Shown here: piece by piece, positions 9,573-21,536 of the stretch
How positions within the stretch are numbered: the stretch's first letter is position 1
Layout of the letters: each line of letters starts with the position of its first letter
Origin: Paraphoma chrysanthemicola
Lineage: Eukaryota > Ascomycota > Dothideomycetes > Pleosporales > Phaeosphaeriaceae
Assembly (NCBI GenBank): GCA_020744225.1
Contig: JAGMWG010000020.1
Span: 682,001 to 746,000 of the forward strand
Direction: 5' to 3'
Length of the DNA stretch: 64,000 bases
The notes under the pieces: model-generated
Told to the model about the DNA's origin: nothing
What the model saw: the letters and a program-made list of their open reading frames with translations, nothing else
The model's database searches: none
Program-made: the position numbers and the translations under genes

Positions 9573-11779
9573 TCACTGCGCTGAGATCTGCTCGCGAAGA
9601 CTGCTGGGCTCTTGCTTCTTTCCTCGTCGACCAAGCAGCGTTGCGCCTTCGAGGCTGAGCTCGAAAGCACCCTTGTTCTTCACCTGGCGCTTAGCTGCGG
9701 CTGCGACGGCAGGTGAATGCTGGCCGTATCCACGTTCTTGCTGCCTAGGTTGTTGCCGTGCTTGTGCTGCCGCTGATAGTGATGTGTTGCGCATCTTCTG
9801 CTCCATCGCTGATACATCGGTGCCCTGAGACTTTGGAAGCTTTGCAGGTGGGTGTTGCTGTGATGAATCGTATGGTACAGACTCGGCGCTGAACTCATCG
9901 TCGTCCTCATTTTCATCAAGCGCGTTGAGTGAGCTGATAGCATTGGCGCCACGATACCCTTGCTTGAAGTTCTTTCTTCGCTTTCCCTCCTCTTCTTGTC
10001 GGTGCACGGCATAACCGACATCGAAAACTTCTCGCAAATTGACAGCACCGGGCGATCGGAAGTCCTGGCGTCTGGCACCGGGCGATTCCAAGTAGCTGAA
10101 ATCTGGCTGCATGCGCTCCTGCTTCCGTGCTGCAGGGGTGGCCAGCGGCGGAGCATCGTGAGCAGAGTATGTAGGCTCGTCTGCCTCTCGTATCCATGGG
10201 TGTTCCAGAAATTGGTTGATATCGTATCGCTTCTCGGGATCTACTGTTAGGAGATGCGAGACGAGATCTTGTGCGGACTTGGAGATGTCGTCCCACCATG
10301 GCGAGAGGAAAGTGTACTGGCCGCGTGCAACCTTCTCTGTCAGTGTCTGGATTGACTCATCGTAGAATGGTGGGAAGCCGCAGAGCAGAGTGTAGAGTAC
10401 GCAACCAAGTGCCCACATGTCAACACTTTTGGAGTAACGCTCATCTTTGACAATCTCTGGTGCGGTGTAGCCGACGGTTCCACAAGGTGTCATGGTCTGG
10501 CTGTCCCAAATGACCTTGCTAAGACCGAAATCGGCAATCTTGATGACGCCAATTCCGCCGGCACCTTGACCCTTGACAAACTCGCCCTCATCGGCTTTGT
10601 CTTCATCATCAGGGCCTTTGGGCTTGGGGCTCCTCGTTGGTACGAATGGGATGGGATAAAACAAGAGGTTCTCGGGCTTGATGTCTCTGTCATATGACGT
10701 CAGTGAAAGTGGTCTCGGCATCGTGACGAAAGGGGCACAAACCGGTGCACGACACCAGCTTCCTCGTGCAGATACTGTAGTGCCTTTGCGACTTGGATGA
10801 TGGTATGTCTTGACAAGTCCTCGGAGAAGTACGTCAGACGTACGATTTGGTGGAACAGTTCGCCGCCGGGGCATAACTCAAGGATAATATAGTAGTACTG
10901 CTTCGACTCGGAGAAGTCGATGAGCTTGACGATATTGGGATGGTCCAGCTGGCGCATGATCTGTACTTCCTTGAGGATATTCGCTCTCTGCAGGGCATTA
11001 CGTCAGCGCTTGCCCTACGCAGTAGAATAAGGGGACGGCAGATGCAACTGGGGTTGAGCATCGACGTTGGAAAGTTCGCACCTCGGCTGCTTTTGGCGTT
11101 TTGAAATCCGGATGCACATGCTTGTCCTACACCAAACCTCTTGTTGGTAACGCTCAAAAACACCGAACTGTAAACGTGATGCGGTCGGGAAGGGAAGGCG
11201 ACACTAGGAGATGGGCTGGTGAGGGCAAGACGGACAGGTAGTACTGACCTGCTGCGAGTTCATCTCGAATTTGCGGACAACCTTGATGGCGACCTCTCCC
11301 CATTGCCCGGTCGAGTCTCGGGCGCGATAGACGTTGCTGAAAGCGCCGTCACCCATCTTCTCGATCAAATTCCAGCGCTCGAGCCCCGGATACCGGGGCA
11401 TCTTGCCCTTGGCCTCGCGCTCTTCAGCTACGATGCGCTCGAGCACTGACGGGTCGACAGCTTTACCGGCCGCGGCGGCGTTCATCTTCTGCTTGTCGGC
11501 AGCCGCACGCTCCGCGGCAGCACCAGCCTGGGCAGCGATGTTGCGGTTATCGCCGGCGCCGGCGCCCACAGAGAAGTCGCCGTGAGGGACGTTGCCGTGC
11601 TGCGGCAGCTTCGGGTCCATGATGGGCTCCGAGATGCCATGGTGCGTGGGATCTGGCGCGTGGTGCCGCCGCTGGTCGGACTGTGCGTGGACATTGGAGA
11701 CGTTGGTCGTGGGCTCGGCGTTCTGGCGCGCCTGCTTGCCATGGCGCAGGAAGTTCTTGAAGTTCTGTATCGCGGCCAT
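9573..11779 (-). CDS. srk1: MAPK-activated Ser/Thr kinase, Srk1/Rck2 family (CAMK group)
   Basis: Four exons: 11779-11249, 11126-11082, 10987-10743, 10686-9573 (introns 122, 94, 56 bp), giving 644 residues. The start MAAIQNFKNFLRHGKQA is typical of filamentous-fungal Srk1-like kinases. After an Ala-rich linker the kinase domain begins near residue 137: glycine loop KMGDGAFSNVY, VAIKVV lysine, HRDIKPENL catalytic loop, a short insert, IADFGLSK (DFG), GYTAPEIV (APE) and DMWALGCVLYTLLCGFPPF. The C-terminal tail is Gln-rich and ends KKQEPSSLREQISAQ. Yeast Rck2 and fission yeast Srk1 are phosphorylated by Hog1/Sty1 MAP kinase and act in osmotic/oxidative stress and mitotic control; this gene likely does the same. 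Exon junctions keep the frame at every splice. All key kinase residues are present. Confidence 0.9.
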
Positions 11780-13631
11780 GTTTAGCGGATGTGTAAGTGA
11801 TCGGCTTAGAAAGCCGTTGCTGAGTGATAGCGGGGTATCGTGAGGCTCAAAAAGAGGCAACTCGTGAAAAAAAAGACGGCGTGCGACCAGGAGTCTACGG
11901 AACAGAGGCAGTAGTGCGGCGGAAGCGCTCGTGTGAGAGGGGTGGACGTGTGAGGGCAGGCGACTGGTTGAAAAGAAACGTCGAGCTTGGTGGAAGGAAC
12001 GAACAAGCACCTGCGCCTGCACATCCGCGATGACGTTGGGCGCTCGGGCCTCCCAAATGACGCTACAGTGCTCAATTGCCCTACATCATCGCAGCAAGCT
12101 GGAACCACCGGGGCTCTGCCTGCGAAGTCACGCCGCATAGGGAGCCTGCCGCCGCGTCGAAGCCTCGTGCACGCACAGAAACGAGGAAAAGCCGTCTTAC
12201 CTCAATCACGGGCGTCCTCTTCCTGCCCCGTCCGTCGCTGCGGCTCCCGGAGTTGTAGAATTGCATGTTGCACTTGGATCTCGATGAGAGCCCGCCGTGT
12301 TCAGTCGAGCAGGCGCGGCTGCCGTAGCACGTCGGGGCGTCCCGTAATCTGCTCTAGTCGATGTATGACGCCGCTGTCGTGATGTCGCGCTGTCTGTGGA
12401 AACCTCTCGCAGCAGCCCCTAGCCCGGTGCAAGGGTGCTCAGTTACCGCGATCGTGCAGTCAATGTGAAGGCCGGCCTTGCTCCTGCAGGAACTCGTGTC
12501 CAGAGATTCGTCTCTGATCTGTATCTGCTTCGGGTTTCTTCAACGACGTCGCCGCGGGATGTCAATCTCGATGTCGTCGGACGCTGAATGATGGAAGGAC
12601 GATGACCGACGAGCAGCAGGCTTCACAGCAAAAGGTCTTATGCAAGAATACTCTTCGTCGCGCGGCGGCGCCCACGCGTGCACTAGCTGGTGCTCCGCGC
12701 AAACACCATCCAGCTCTGGTCGTCTACGCACGCCGCGGGTCTGCCGGCAGTCTCCATTCCAAGCACAACGGGCTGTCCGCAGAAGTTGATGGCTTCTCGC
12801 GAGAGCTCACTAGGGGCGCCACCCTGCATTGCGCCCTCTTTCGGCCTGGCAGCGTGCCCAAGACGCTCAACAAGGCCCAATGGACGCACGTAACAACAGG
12901 GCAGCAACCCTGATCTTGCGCCGCCATGGCCATGATAGCAATCTCCCCTCCCAGCAGCTTCCCAGCGGCCGCATCCTTTTTGGCGGCTTGCTTTCAACGG
13001 TCTAATGGACCCTGATTTTAGCGCGCTTCGTTACGTCACCCACCAGTGGAGATCGCTGCAAATCCTTGCCCGACACGCCCACAACATGAAACATATATTG
13101 ACGTTTGCAGCAGCCACCTCTATCCACACATATCCATGCGCGCATCATCCCATAAAGCCACGAGACAGACTACAGTCTCGGCGTGCGTATTAACTCTGCT
13201 CTGCCTGCGTCTTGTGTGCGCTCCTCCACCTCGCTTCCTCCTTCCCTTCGGGCCGATCATTCATCATGCTGCGTGCTTACGATACGTATGTGGTGGGTCC
13301 TTCTCCGCGACCTGTCCATGATTGCTCCGGTATCCGTTGACCGTGAGTAACGCCGCTGGCTCAATGTGGAGACGTGCATCACCGTAGATTAGCGAACGAA
13401 TCTTAAGAATGCGCAGGGCGTCAGCTGATATTTCATTGTCATTCAAGGCCTTGTTCTATCCTTTATCGGCCGTCTTAGGTTCCGACGTCGAGCATATCAG
13501 GACTGATGTTCGTATCTGTGTAAGCCAGCTTGGCGGTCATGCACCTCAACCTTGCAGGGTTCCGACGCCGAAACTATGTTTCCACGCTGAGTCATTTCCT
13601 TGCTCTTTCTACGTTTGTCTGGCAGGTTGAG
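11780..13631. other. Intergenic, promoter side of the kinase gene
   Basis: C/T-rich 5' leader of the kinase gene near 11780-12300, then G/C-rich sequence without a protein-like frame; short ORFs on both strands overlap each other. No repeats seen. Confidence 0.5.
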
Positions 13632-14768
13632 TCAAGCCAGCTGATTTCCAAGACCTCCGTTCTGCTCCCTTGCATGCCTTTCCATCACCGGCTTAATGAC
13701 TTGGTTGGCCATTCTGTTCTCCATGTTCCGCCTGGTTGTTTGGTCGAACACTGCAAATATGGCTCCAGTCCTTGCGACATACTGCTGTTCCGTAATATCG
13801 CCGATCCACTTTGCTTCCTGCAAGATCAAGTAGTCATTCCAGTTGTCTTTGCCGAGCGCTTGGTGCACGCTTTCCAGCTCTTCTGGGATCGGGTAGTCGT
13901 GCTGAGGGCGTGGACGCTTAGCCTGTGTATGATTACGAGAGGCTGATACGAACGGAGGTGAGTGCAGCGATGTGTTCTCGCTTGATTCAATGCTGGCCCT
14001 TGGAGAATCTTTCTCATAGTCCTCATCATCTTCGAGTTCCTCCTCCAGTACCACAGGTTTGCTGCGCACTTTGGAAGGTTGCTGCTCGTGTTCAACAAAC
14101 GGCGAAGTTCCGACTGCAGTCCGTCTCGGGGTTGCAAGTCGCTGTGCTCCGGGTCTCACATCTGGTGTGGCTCGCGCTGTAGTAGGAGAATCATGTCTGT
14201 TCTGAGCTCTTTGCTTGGGAGCTCTACGCCGTGCCGGAGCAGGCTTGGGTCGTGATAAGTGAGGCGTACTCTCTGGCGGCGGGCTACTGGCGACGGCCTT
14301 GCGGGGAACTTTGCGCGCAACGTCGTTGGATGGCAGACGACTCCGCCTGTGATTATAATTCGGCCACAGTGGATAAGCTGGCACCAAGCCAGGAGGCAAT
14401 CCTTGACCAGGACGTGGAGTGGTCTCTTTTGGTGACTTGGATTGCGTCCCAGGCGCTACCTTTCCAATCTCTAAGCCTTTCTGAACCGGACTGGCTAGCG
14501 GTAGTATCGACATATTCCAGTGCGGTTGGAGGAACGATTGCCCAATATTGGGAACCGCCACGAAGTTGGACGATGGATACTCAGCTGACAAGAGTTGGGT
14601 CTGCGGCGTGGGAATTGCCGGAAACCGATTCAACATTGGCTTAGGAGAGTAACTGGTGACAGTGGACACATCCAGAGGGCGCAGATCGCGAGCACTGTCG
14701 TGCAGCTGGGGCGCGGCTGCACCCTGCGGGCGGTGCTGGCCAGTGTCAGGGAACTGTTCTTGCGACAT
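13632..14768 (-). CDS. Hypothetical disordered protein with a conserved-looking C-terminal helical block
   Basis: Single exon, 378 residues from the first ATG (MSQEQFPDTGQHRPQG). The open frame extends upstream of this ATG only through non-ATG codons. The N-terminal two thirds are rich in Pro, Ser, Arg and Ala with basic patches (RRSRLPSNDVARKVPRKAV) and an acidic run (EEELEDDEDYEKD), so probably disordered and possibly nuclear. The last about 80 residues look folded and helical (PIPEELESVHQALGKDNWND, ILQEAKWIGDITEQQYVART). I do not recognise the family. No signal peptide or membrane segment. Confidence 0.65.
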   Translation of the reverse strand: MSQEQFPDTGQHRPQGAAAPQLHDSARDLRPLDVSTVTSYSPKPMLNRFPAIPTPQTQLLSAEYPSSNFVAVPNIGQSFLQPHWNMSILPLASPVQKGLEIGKVAPGTQSKSPKETTPRPGQGLPPGLVPAYPLWPNYNHRRSRLPSNDVARKVPRKAVASSPPPESTPHLSRPKPAPARRRAPKQRAQNRHDSPTTARATPDVRPGAQRLATPRRTAVGTSPFVEHEQQPSKVRSKPVVLEEELEDDEDYEKDSPRASIESSENTSLHSPPFVSASRNHTQAKRPRPQHDYPIPEELESVHQALGKDNWNDYLILQEAKWIGDITEQQYVARTGAIFAVFDQTTRRNMENRMANQVIKPVMERHAREQNGGLGNQLA

Positions 14769-16150
14769 GGCAGAGCTTGTGTGGAAGGTGCAAGTGTGAA
14801 AGTGCTGGAAGGTGTAGGTGAGTATAAATCGCAGGAGGTTCGATGATGCGAGCGGCCAGTGCAGCGCGCCTTCCTTCTTCCTCACTCACCTTCAAATTGC
14901 GTCATGTGATATACAATACACCCTCTAGATCCGAGAATGTCTCGTTCGAGGCGATTATTTGACCTCCTCTCACGATCCAAAGAGCAAGTAGCATTCGCTA
15001 CTCGTCTCCATATATCCCTGTTGTTTGATAAGATACACAAAGTTGCGTCTCTCATCACGTGAGTACCTATTCACCGAGCGTCAGTCGAAGAAATCGAACA
15101 CTGAGCACATTGCTAGTCGGCTAAGAAGATATGGGTCTACTAAAGCTCGTCATACATTGTTCATTCCTACCGATACATGAATGATGCTCATGCTGATGCA
15201 AGTCTGACGGTCGCAACTAGTCCAGGTCAGACTTCCTCAAATGACACTATAATGCTCACGTTGATCCGCCACCTCCGTACCAAACCACCGTCGAATCCTG
15301 CTTTAGGTTCACTGATTGCTTTTGTAGATACGTCTGAATTGCTAGGACTTATGTTGCGCCACGATCATGAGCGCCAAGTCTGTCGATGGATGGCATATGG
15401 TCTGGACATTGGACGTTACGTCAGCATCTGGTAGCTGAAGAAGGTGCATAGCCTTCTCATCATCTATGAGCGAGTTCCACTAGTCTTGAAAAGAACTATG
15501 GTTTGTCACCACCGTGCAGACGTAGGCTACTGTGCCTTCGATATCCCACTGGCGCATGCAGCGACGCGTGCTAACACTGCCAAGATCTTGGAATCGGCGT
15601 GAAAGTAAAGGAAAGGAACATCAAATTTGGGATAATTTTCACCTTGGTTGTTTTCAGCTGGACACGTACCTTTAACTGTTTTGATAGCAGATATGTGATG
15701 AAAAGTCCAGCGACAGAAACGCGACGCAGCCATAGCTCCAGGAGTATGGAGATAGGAAAGCGTGCATTATGCATGGAAAAGCAAATATAAACCAGATCAA
15801 AGATCCTTCCAGGTTTATTCTCAGGGTCGGTGCTTGCTATCGCCCGTGCGAACTTGCCAACAAGCATTTGTTTCAAGTCACCTCGACATCATACGCGCAA
15901 TCTTGAACGTACAAGCAAGCTAAACGAGGAAAACAGCAGAGTCAAGAACATTTCCTCGAGTTTGACTCATTGTAAGCATCTCGATGATCTATGTTAACCA
16001 CGGTAGGCTGTCAAAAACTGGTTGAAGCAATGTTGAGTTATCTATGGTAACCTACTTCTGCATATTTATTTTCTAGATGCACATACAAAGTGTGTCTGAT
16101 CTCATGACTCTTGATGCGACTCGAGTCTAAAAGCATTCTAGTATTCTCAA
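14769..16150. other. Intergenic
   Basis: Promoter of the preceding gene and 3' flank of the next one. The ORFs here (for example 15571-15876) are short, on opposite strands of the same stretch, and show no motif. Confidence 0.5.
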
Positions 16151-18231
16151 CTATTCCTGCTCAACTTCACCCTTGGCATCCTCGTCCGTACTCCCATTCA
16201 CATCTTCATCCTCGGAACTACCTTCGACATTCTCATCTTCGTCGTCAGAACTTCTGAAAGACGTATGACCCTCCTCAGACACAACTGAATCTTGATTTGG
16301 CGGCGGCGAAGATGCTCCACTAAACTGCTCGGCCTCTGAGTCATCTTCGCGGTCTTCATCTCCTGGTGAAGAAGGATGACGATCAGCGAACGATTCTTCT
16401 TCCATTGCGGAGATCTCGTTTCCGAAGGCCTGCAACTCGGCCATTTCATCGTCGAAGGTTTTTTCTAGAGCCTGTTCATGAGCTGCTTCTTGCGGTGCAT
16501 CAGGAGCGGCAGAAGGTCGACCCAAACTCGGGCGCTTGGTGGATGGCCCAGCCTCGGGCATCTCCACGGCGTCCACAGGGCGCTTTGTCGTGTCTCGAGG
16601 CTGTATCTGAGCCTGTTGGCATTGCGTAGCCTGGCTCGCCCGCTGTTGCTGCGCTGCCGTCGCCTGAAAGGCCTCTTTGGTAGCCACCTCTTCATACTGC
16701 TTCTTTTCCTCCCGAGTCATCGGTCTCGCCGGTACTCCCTCGTACGCCTCGTCGTAGTTGCGATCGATTTGCTCCTTGCTCAACGTGTTCCACCACGCAA
16801 TGAACTCCTCCTTCTCCATTAGCGTCGACCACACCCTGGCTAGGTACAGCAAGATACAGTCTTCTCGCATGACCATATTCGCGTTGAACTTGAAATGTCG
16901 CACAAGGAACGCCATCCAGTGGATCCGCTCCGCGAAGGTGAACTCACGGTCATGTTTCCAAGCAACGGTTTGCAGATCAGGCATGCAGCGCAGCGCTTGC
17001 CCGGTCACACCATGGTCATGGATGTTCAAGCATAGTTGCACAATCTTGTGGCAGACAGCTTCGATGGCTTCTGGGTGCAAGCCCCACCATCCGTCTCGGC
17101 GGAACCGCATCGCATCTTCCTTGAAGAAATTGGTATCCCAAATTTCTGTGCTGTCAACCATGGCGTCGTAGAGCTTCTTGACGTAGGGGAGGCGATCGTG
17201 GTCGGTTTGAGGAATACAGTGGGACTTTGAGGTCGGGCGCCATAAAGGCGTCATGAGATAAGTCATGGCGTTGTTGTGCGTGTCGAAGCGTCGTCTTGAC
17301 AGGTCGAGTGGAGGTACTTGCAATGCTGGAGGAAACCCTCGAGCCGGGCGCGAAGTGCCTTGGTTTTGATGATATCCAAACGTGTCGGGTACTTCCACAA
17401 TCTGCTGCGACATCATTGGACGGGGTTGGGTAGCGACCATCGGAATGCCTCCGTTTCGAGGCTGATGTTGAGAACTCGAAAGTCCGTGAAGAGGTGTTTG
17501 CCTTCCACCACCACCCGAGTGCTTAGTTGTCGGATTTGGACGTTGTTGCCCCATAGGTGTACGGTGCAGACTCGACTGTACTAAGGATGGTGATGTTATA
17601 GCTGGTGGAAAATCACCTTCACCACCCGGTATGCCAGTTCCTCTGAAGGGCTGGGGTCGTGGTGTTGTCGTCGAGAACGGATCATCTAGCTGTCCCATAG
17701 TAAACCGCGTTCTTGGGTGTGTAGCCTGGAAAGACCCTGGAACAGATGGCGAGTTATAGTGCTCCTTGTTGGAGAGTCCGCGAAGGCTTTTAGGCGGTGC
17801 TGTCTGGGGATCCATAAAGTTTGGTCCATGGGGTGCTGGTGATCCGGCCTTCACAATTGTTAGACATCATGCGACCTCAAGACAAACGATAATACACTTA
17901 CAGTGTGTAGATTGAGGCGCTGTGGTGCAATCTGGGTAGCCATGACAGAGCCGGAAGGCAGCCCACGTGGCGGTATGCGCATGCTAGGAGAAAGCGTGGG
18001 CCGGGTGGTTGGTGCTAGTTGATGTAAATCGGTACCCTGGAGTTGATCAGCATGTCGCCACCAATCGAGATTGGGAAGGTTACTGACAGCGCTTGATTTA
18101 GTCGCGGAATGACCATGTTCTATCTCGTCCTGACTACGTCTCTCGCCATCCGTACTCGCAGTACCAGAATGCGCCAATGGTGGGTGCTTGCTCAGATCCT
18201 GGCTCTGCTGTCGGCCCTGGGAACGGCTCAT
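16151..18231 (-). CDS. Hypothetical protein, central helical domain and acidic tail
   Basis: Two exons: 18231-17902 and 17848-16151, with a 53-bp intron (donor GTAAGT, acceptor GTGAAG), 675 residues. The N-terminal about 280 residues are Pro/Gln/Ser-rich and low in complexity. A central, folded-looking region carries Trp and His residues (AMTYLMTPLWRPTSKSHCIP, RRDGWWGLHPEAIEAVCHKI, RIHWMAFLVRHFKFNANMVM, LLYLARVWSTLMEKEEFIAWW). The C-terminus is strongly acidic (long Glu/Asp/Ser runs ending EDAKGEVEQE), as in many chromatin- or transcription-linked proteins. No known catalytic motif. The start at 18231 is the first ATG in frame after an upstream stop, but a 5' exon cannot be excluded. A short upstream ORF precedes it. 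Confidence 0.7.
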
Positions 18232-19599
18232 CGCTGTATGTGGCGGGTTGCGACTCAGGTTCTGCTGGCGCTGATGTCGTTATTGGCCTTGCTCATGGTT
18301 AATTCTTCGGCCCGCGTGAGTTGATAGTTGAACACACTGAGTTGTTGAGCTGATGAGTTTGGTATGGTCGGGGTCGCATTTAATGTTGCAAGATTTCGCC
18401 AAGAGATTGAGGGTCGAGGTGAAGGAGAGGTTCGTGAACACGTCACTCCGCCCGAATCATTGATGAAAACTCGAGGGCTCGAGCTTCCACCCAGTCTAAG
18501 AAATTGTTGATATATATTGGGAAAGATAAATGAAAAGTTATCGCTATTTAGGTACATGGTGCTGCGGGTAGAGTAAGGAAGCGAATAATCATATGGTGTC
18601 AAGGACCCTTATCTATCTGAAGCAAGCAGCCATCTCGAGCGTTTGCTGATAGGAACTTATGACCACCATGGAGTGGATGGAGTGGGTTGCATGGTCTCGT
18701 CACCTGGTGTTGGACCGTTGCCGGGAGTGTTCAACGTTATCACACGGTGCTCGATGGACGCATGTGCGTTGTAGAACATATCTCTGGTACTGTCGAATCA
18801 GGTGCCTTACTTACCAAACAGAGGCAGAAGGTGCGTTCCTATGGAAGTTATGTACCCAAGTGGGATATGAGAGCTGTTGGTCATAGAGTTTCAAATGCAT
18901 CCTGGAACCCCTTAGTGTCTATAAGCGGCGCAAGACATATGATCAAGTCCTGGTCTCGAATTATACGATGATATGGAGATTCAATCGGCGGAGATGAAGT
19001 TTAAGAGTAGTTAGCCGACACGCACTTTCAGTGTTGAGTCCCATTTGGAACCTTTAGACATGTTTGTTACTCTTGAACATTAGCTGCGAAAGAGAGCCAG
19101 ACCGTCTTTTTATGCCATCTCAGAAATCCCTGTGCGAGTAAGGCTTCAATATAGTACGGCCGAGCATTCATGCCGCCTCAGTGTCGTGGAGGAGTCTGTA
19201 TGGTGCTGGAAGAAGGTTCACGGATCACAATGTACTCTGCAGATAGACCCAGTTTTGAGGCAACAGCGTTAAACCCTGGGAACTCCCCTATGGACCGTGT
19301 ATTCTGAGAGCAGCCACAGTCCTCCCAGTATATACGCTCCCACCGCCAGCCTCACGATTGTTCCCCTTTGACTACCGCACCCTCAACTCCCGCATCTCTC
19401 TCGACTCAAATCTACTGGTCAACCCGCATACAATTCTCCGCTTATTGCTATGGCGACCGATCTGTAAGCAAGCACTGGCATATTGGCTGATTGTTCAGAT
19501 CAGATTGAATTTTACCAACATATTTGAAACACTACCGACTCCGGCACGTTCACGGAGACTACGCGCGAACAAGTCGATATCCTTCGTACTTCTGCGGAT
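18232..19599. other. Intergenic, divergent promoter region
   Basis: Lies between the minus-strand 675-residue gene and the plus-strand 2EXR-like gene. Contains the upstream ORF at 18255-18296; otherwise nothing recognisable. Confidence 0.5.
18255..18296 (-). promoter_or_regulatory. Possible upstream ORF (13 codons)
   Basis: An ATG at 18296, 65 bases before the main ATG and in another frame, encodes MSKANNDISASRT then stop. If it lies in the leader it could lower translation of the 675-residue protein. Transcript start is unknown. Confidence 0.3.
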
Positions 19600-20716
19600 A
19601 TGAACAAACCGAAATCAAATAAGTCCACGCGTCAAATGGAGAAGACGGAGCCCTTCACTGTACACACCAAGGAAGCGATCAAGATGTACCTTCCTTTCAA
19701 GAAAATTTACTTCGAGATGAAATATGCACGAAGCTTCGTAAGCACCACGAATTTGTTTCCTGAGGTAAACCGATACTGATGATATCGCAGCCCAAACAAA
19801 CCATCACTTTCTTTGAGATCCCCACCGAAATCCGCATCCAAATATACCGTGGGGCTCTTAAGCTTGACTCGCCTCTCGAATTTTGGCCCAATCTGATATC
19901 CATAATCAAACGTTCTGGGTACGAGCAGACGACAAGGCTCGCCTCTTGTACCTGATCAGGAGGCGCGAGCTCAACTTGTCTCTACTCCGCACCTGTCGTA
20001 AGGTTCACACTGAGGCTGCTGAGGTCTTCTACGGCGAGAATGAGTTCCGCTTCACAGGTCTGGCCGGACACATCGTCGTTAATCTATTCGTGCGGAAGAT
20101 CTACAAGCAGCACTTTCAGTTCATCAAGCATCTTACAATGAGCATACCGTCGAACTACGACGAATACTCGGATCCTACTCCCGTGCGTAAGCAGGAGAAG
20201 TCCAGAGAACAGATTCTCTCAAACTCCTGGATCGTTGAGAAAGTTTGAATACGTAGAGGCATGGGAGCACTTGATGTGGAATCTACACCGTATGGAGCGA
20301 CTGAGCAGACTCACGTTTGTGGTTCATCACCACATGGCGATCTACCCTGGGCACATCGGCATCGGCAAGGTACTTTGGGAGACGATGAAGGGACTGCTAA
20401 TTGAGAAACCTGAGCTGGAGTTGCAATTCGTTCGTCTAGCAGACCCGTATGGTATTCCAGCAGGTATGACCATGAGGAGTACGAAGAGTACGAGCGGAAT
20501 GGACTCGATGATGAGGGTTGGTGGAAGGCTGTTGGACTCGATACCAACCAAGTTTCTGAGATTTGGAATCTCAAGAAGCTGGCCAAGAAGTGCACGATCA
20601 AAGCAGCGTACATTGAGCGGCGAGGCAAGTGGGTGATCATCGAAGGACTTTCAGAGGACGTTCTCCTGCCCACTGAAAAAGAGGAGGCGAAAGAGAATGA
20701 TGAAGAGGGAGTTTGA
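19600..20716 (+). pseudogene. 2EXR/F-box-like protein gene with three frameshifts
   Basis: Exon 1 (19600-19737, MNKPKSNKSTRQMEKTEPF) splices through a 53-bp intron (GTAAGC to ATCGCAG) to exon 2 at 19791. Exon 2 opens with KQTITFFEIPTEIRIQIYRG, the start of the 2EXR/DUF7730-like domain common in Dothideomycetes. LLRTCRKVHTEAAEVFYGEN and EFRFTGLAGH follow, both hallmark motifs. The frame is lost at about 19887 (one base missing after EFW), about 20232 (one base extra before FEYVEAWEH) and about 20466 (before YDHEEYEEYERNG). Each time the correct text continues in another frame, and the natural end is the stop at 20714-20716. It is therefore a recent pseudogene, unless the shifts are assembly errors. 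Function in the family is unknown; protein-protein adaptor roles are supposed. Confidence 0.7.
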
Positions 20717-20930
20717 GAAGCACAAATGAAGCAATAGCGATATGATACCCGGGCCCGATCGGAATGTCTCTGACATAGGTGGACTTGGCTACCAGCATGG
20801 TCGAGTTGAGGCGTTTGCGGTCACCATGGCTCATAGGATCTAAATGAGCAATAGCTCAACGAGCGACCATCAACGACCCTTCAAAGCTTTCCACTGCCAA
20901 ATATGATACTATGAAACCCCAAACCCAAGC

Positions 20931-21536
20931 CTATTGCGCAGTTATAGTCATATGTACACTCCACACATGATCCATCAGCGCCATGAACGCCTTGGGATCT
21001 GTACCAAACCATGTATCGCAGCAGAGATATCCATGAAGATCAACACTCCAGTACATGAGATCGTGCTCCCGTTGAAAATGCTCTCTCCACCTAGACCCAT
21101 ATTTGTAGCCCTCGTTTACTCTCTTCTCGTCTGGACACGCGTGGCAGCGGCGAATTGGATAAGTGCGAGATTGTCGTGTCGCACTGGATGCAACTTGTGT
21201 TTCAGTAATCGTCGGGTTGGAAGTGCCGGGGCACTCTAAGGCGCCTGGATAACTCATGTCAGTTCCTGGGTTGCTGATCGCTGACAACATGTCAGTGTTG
21301 ATCATAAGTATGCTGGCTAAGTACCCACCACGAGAGTGCATTGAGTGAACAAAGTCTTCCAACTTTGCTTCGATGCTGCCCAACGATCGCGCAATCTTGT
21401 CCTCCAGCGACGCGAGAGCCATGCTCATGGTGTCCAAAGAGCGGGCAAGCTTGTCGTCCAGAGGAGACACATTCATTATCTGATGTCCGTTCGTGTTGCG
21501 AGTGCTCGCGGCCTCATCAAGTATAAGCTTCGACAT
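20931..21536 (-). CDS. Small hypothetical protein with coiled coil and Cys/His cluster
   Basis: 201 residues from ATG at 21536. Residues about 20-70 are a heptad-like repeat (LDDKLARSLDTMSMALASLE, DKIARSLGSIEAKLEDFV), suggesting oligomerisation. The C-terminal half holds a possible zinc site: RRCHACPDEKR, then RWREHFQREHD, then YLCCDTWF and HVWSVH. The spacing resembles two degenerate C2H2 fingers, so nucleic-acid binding is possible. An optional intron of about 65-80 bp may lie around 21250-21335 (GTGGGT or GTACTT donor, ACTGAC branch, CAG acceptor); the frame is open either way, so 201 residues is an upper estimate. Not assigned to a known family. Confidence 0.55.
   Translation of the reverse strand: MSKLILDEAASTRNTNGHQIMNVSPLDDKLARSLDTMSMALASLEDKIARSLGSIEAKLEDFVHSMHSRGGYLASILMINTDMLSAISNPGTDMSYPGALECPGTSNPTITETQVASSATRQSRTYPIRRCHACPDEKRVNEGYKYGSRWREHFQREHDLMYWSVDLHGYLCCDTWFGTDPKAFMALMDHVWSVHMTITAQ

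Noticed and set aside
15571..15876. 101-codon minus-strand frame
   Set aside because: Isolated, no motif, overlapped by a plus-strand frame.
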